Assembly (NCBI GenBank): GCA_017994055.1
Contig: JAGOLL010000014.1
Coordinates: forward strand, 1-40,827
Origin: Methanothrix sp.
GTDB lineage: Archaea; Halobacteriota; Methanosarcinia; Methanotrichales; Methanotrichaceae
Direction: 5' to 3'
Length of the DNA stretch: 40,827 nt
A program made the translations under genes and the position numbers. Below the pieces are notes generated by a model. That model worked only from the letters and a program-made list of their open reading frames with translations. It did not search any database and had not been told where the DNA came from. Positions 40,038 through 40,827 of this stretch are shown here, piece after piece (the stretch's first letter is position 1; each line of letters begins with the position of its first letter).

Positions 40038-40827
40038 ATGCCTTGGGATGAATCCACAAATCCAGAATACGGCAAGCGCCTTTTGCGCGGCCAGCAACTA
40101 ATCGAGAATGGAGTTGAGCCTAAGCAATTGTCTGATAAGAAGTACGAAGTCCCATCGCAAAGCAAAGATTTAAATTATATTGTAACTTCTTATGCGAATT
40201 CTTGGAGCTGCACTTGCCCAGATTACCAGTTTCGGCACATTTCCTGTAAACATATTCACTGTGTTGTACTCTGGCAAAAGCTCTCCAAGAAGATAGAAGA
40301 AGCTCACAAGGAGAAATCGGTATTCGCTGTTGCCCTAAATGGTGGTATTAGCTGCAAGTTCTGTGGATCATCCAAGATAATCAAGTACGGCAAGGCCAAT
40401 AATAGGCAGGTCTATTTCTGCAAGTCGTGCGCGAGGAAGTTCGTGCCTAACGAGGGATTTGAGGGCATGAAGTACGACCCGCGCGTTGTGACCACCACGC
40501 TTGATTTGTACTTCAAGGACGTGTCCTTGAGAAAGATCGCGGACCACTTGAAACAGTGCTATAGCCTTGATATAGACCACAGCACGGTTTACAGGTGGAT
40601 CACCAAATACACTGACATCATTGGGGCCTATGTAGCCACGCTTGAGCCTGAGCTAGGCGATATCTGGCATACTGATGAGATGAAGATCAAGATCGGTGGT
40701 GAATGGCGATGGCTTTGGAATGTCATGGATGAGCGAACCAGGTTCCATCTTGTCAGCATCGTAACCCAAGGCCGAGAAATCCAAGATGCTAGGAAGGCTT
40801 TCAAGAAGTCCAAGGAAGTCGGTAACA
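40038..40827 (+). mobile_element. IS transposase with SWIM and zinc-ribbon N-domain, 3' end outside window
   Basis: Reads from ATG 40038 through the window end without a stop: 263 codons. Residues 56-74 form a SWIM zinc finger (C58-x-C60...C70-x-H72 in WSCTCPDYQFRHISCKH). Residues about 103-130 form a zinc ribbon (CKFCG...FCKSC). A helix-turn-helix follows (VSLRKIADHLK, HSTVYRWITKY), then the start of a DDE catalytic domain with the first Asp in WHTDEMKIKIGGEWRWLWNVMDERTRFHLVS. The closest class seems to be IS6-like archaeal elements, but the family number is not certain. The remaining catalytic Asp/Glu lie past the window. It is divergent from the DUF2080 gene, which belongs to the same element. 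Confidence 0.85.

Overview
The window is chromosomal DNA of a methanogenic euryarchaeon, most likely a Methanothrix (Methanosaeta)-type acetotroph. The archaeal assignment rests on RadB, the DP1 subunit of DNA polymerase D, a thermosome, fibrillarin, an S26B signal peptidase, archaeal TrpRS and HisRS, NikR, and TATA/BRE promoters placed for leaderless or short-leader mRNAs. The methanogen assignment rests on a complete methanogenesis-marker-9 protein. The genus is inferred from the many secreted Cys-rich and WD40/lipocalin-type proteins, not from a search.

Layout. 1-1.1 kb: 5' part of an ammonium transporter (minus). 1.4-2.6 kb: a secreted protein of unknown function. 2.7-7 kb: a methyltransferase, a TudS/YbgA-like protein translationally coupled to a UV endonuclease, an ICMT-like membrane enzyme, and a two-gene unit of unknown function. 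7.2-11.3 kb: a beta-CASP nuclease, MscL with an added zinc ribbon, an RNase Z-like hydrolase, a GyrI-like protein and small membrane ORFs. 11.3-18.5 kb: PolX, then the tight operon mmp9-citG-like-DUF447-radB, a GNAT, a broken PIN toxin gene, tRNA-Glu(CUC) and endonuclease III. 18.6-24.5 kb: TrpRS, two small genes, NikR-fibrillarin, signal peptidase and DP1.

24.7-28.5 kb is the most unusual part. Three copies of a secreted Cys-rich repeat protein (type A) lie in tandem, two of them followed by a secreted type B protein that carries one copy of the same repeat at its C-terminus. Copies A1 and A2 are an exact 900-bp-offset duplication. Their promoter-proximal ATG is one reading frame out of register with the rest of the gene, so the start needs re-reading, frameshifting or a downstream ATG. 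A cell-envelope or sheath role is an inference.

28.6-32.5 kb: HisRS with a repeat-rich insertion, a wHTH regulator, a lipoprotein and PurC. 32.7-36.4 kb is AT-richer and holds a secreted T4-type lysozyme with an intact catalytic triad and a secreted vWA-WD40 fusion. 36.6-38.3 kb: thermosome. 38.5-40.8 kb: a DUF6978-DUF1828 gene pair beside an insertion sequence (DUF2080 accessory gene and a SWIM/zinc-ribbon transposase cut by the window edge).

No CRISPR array, rRNA or second tRNA was seen.
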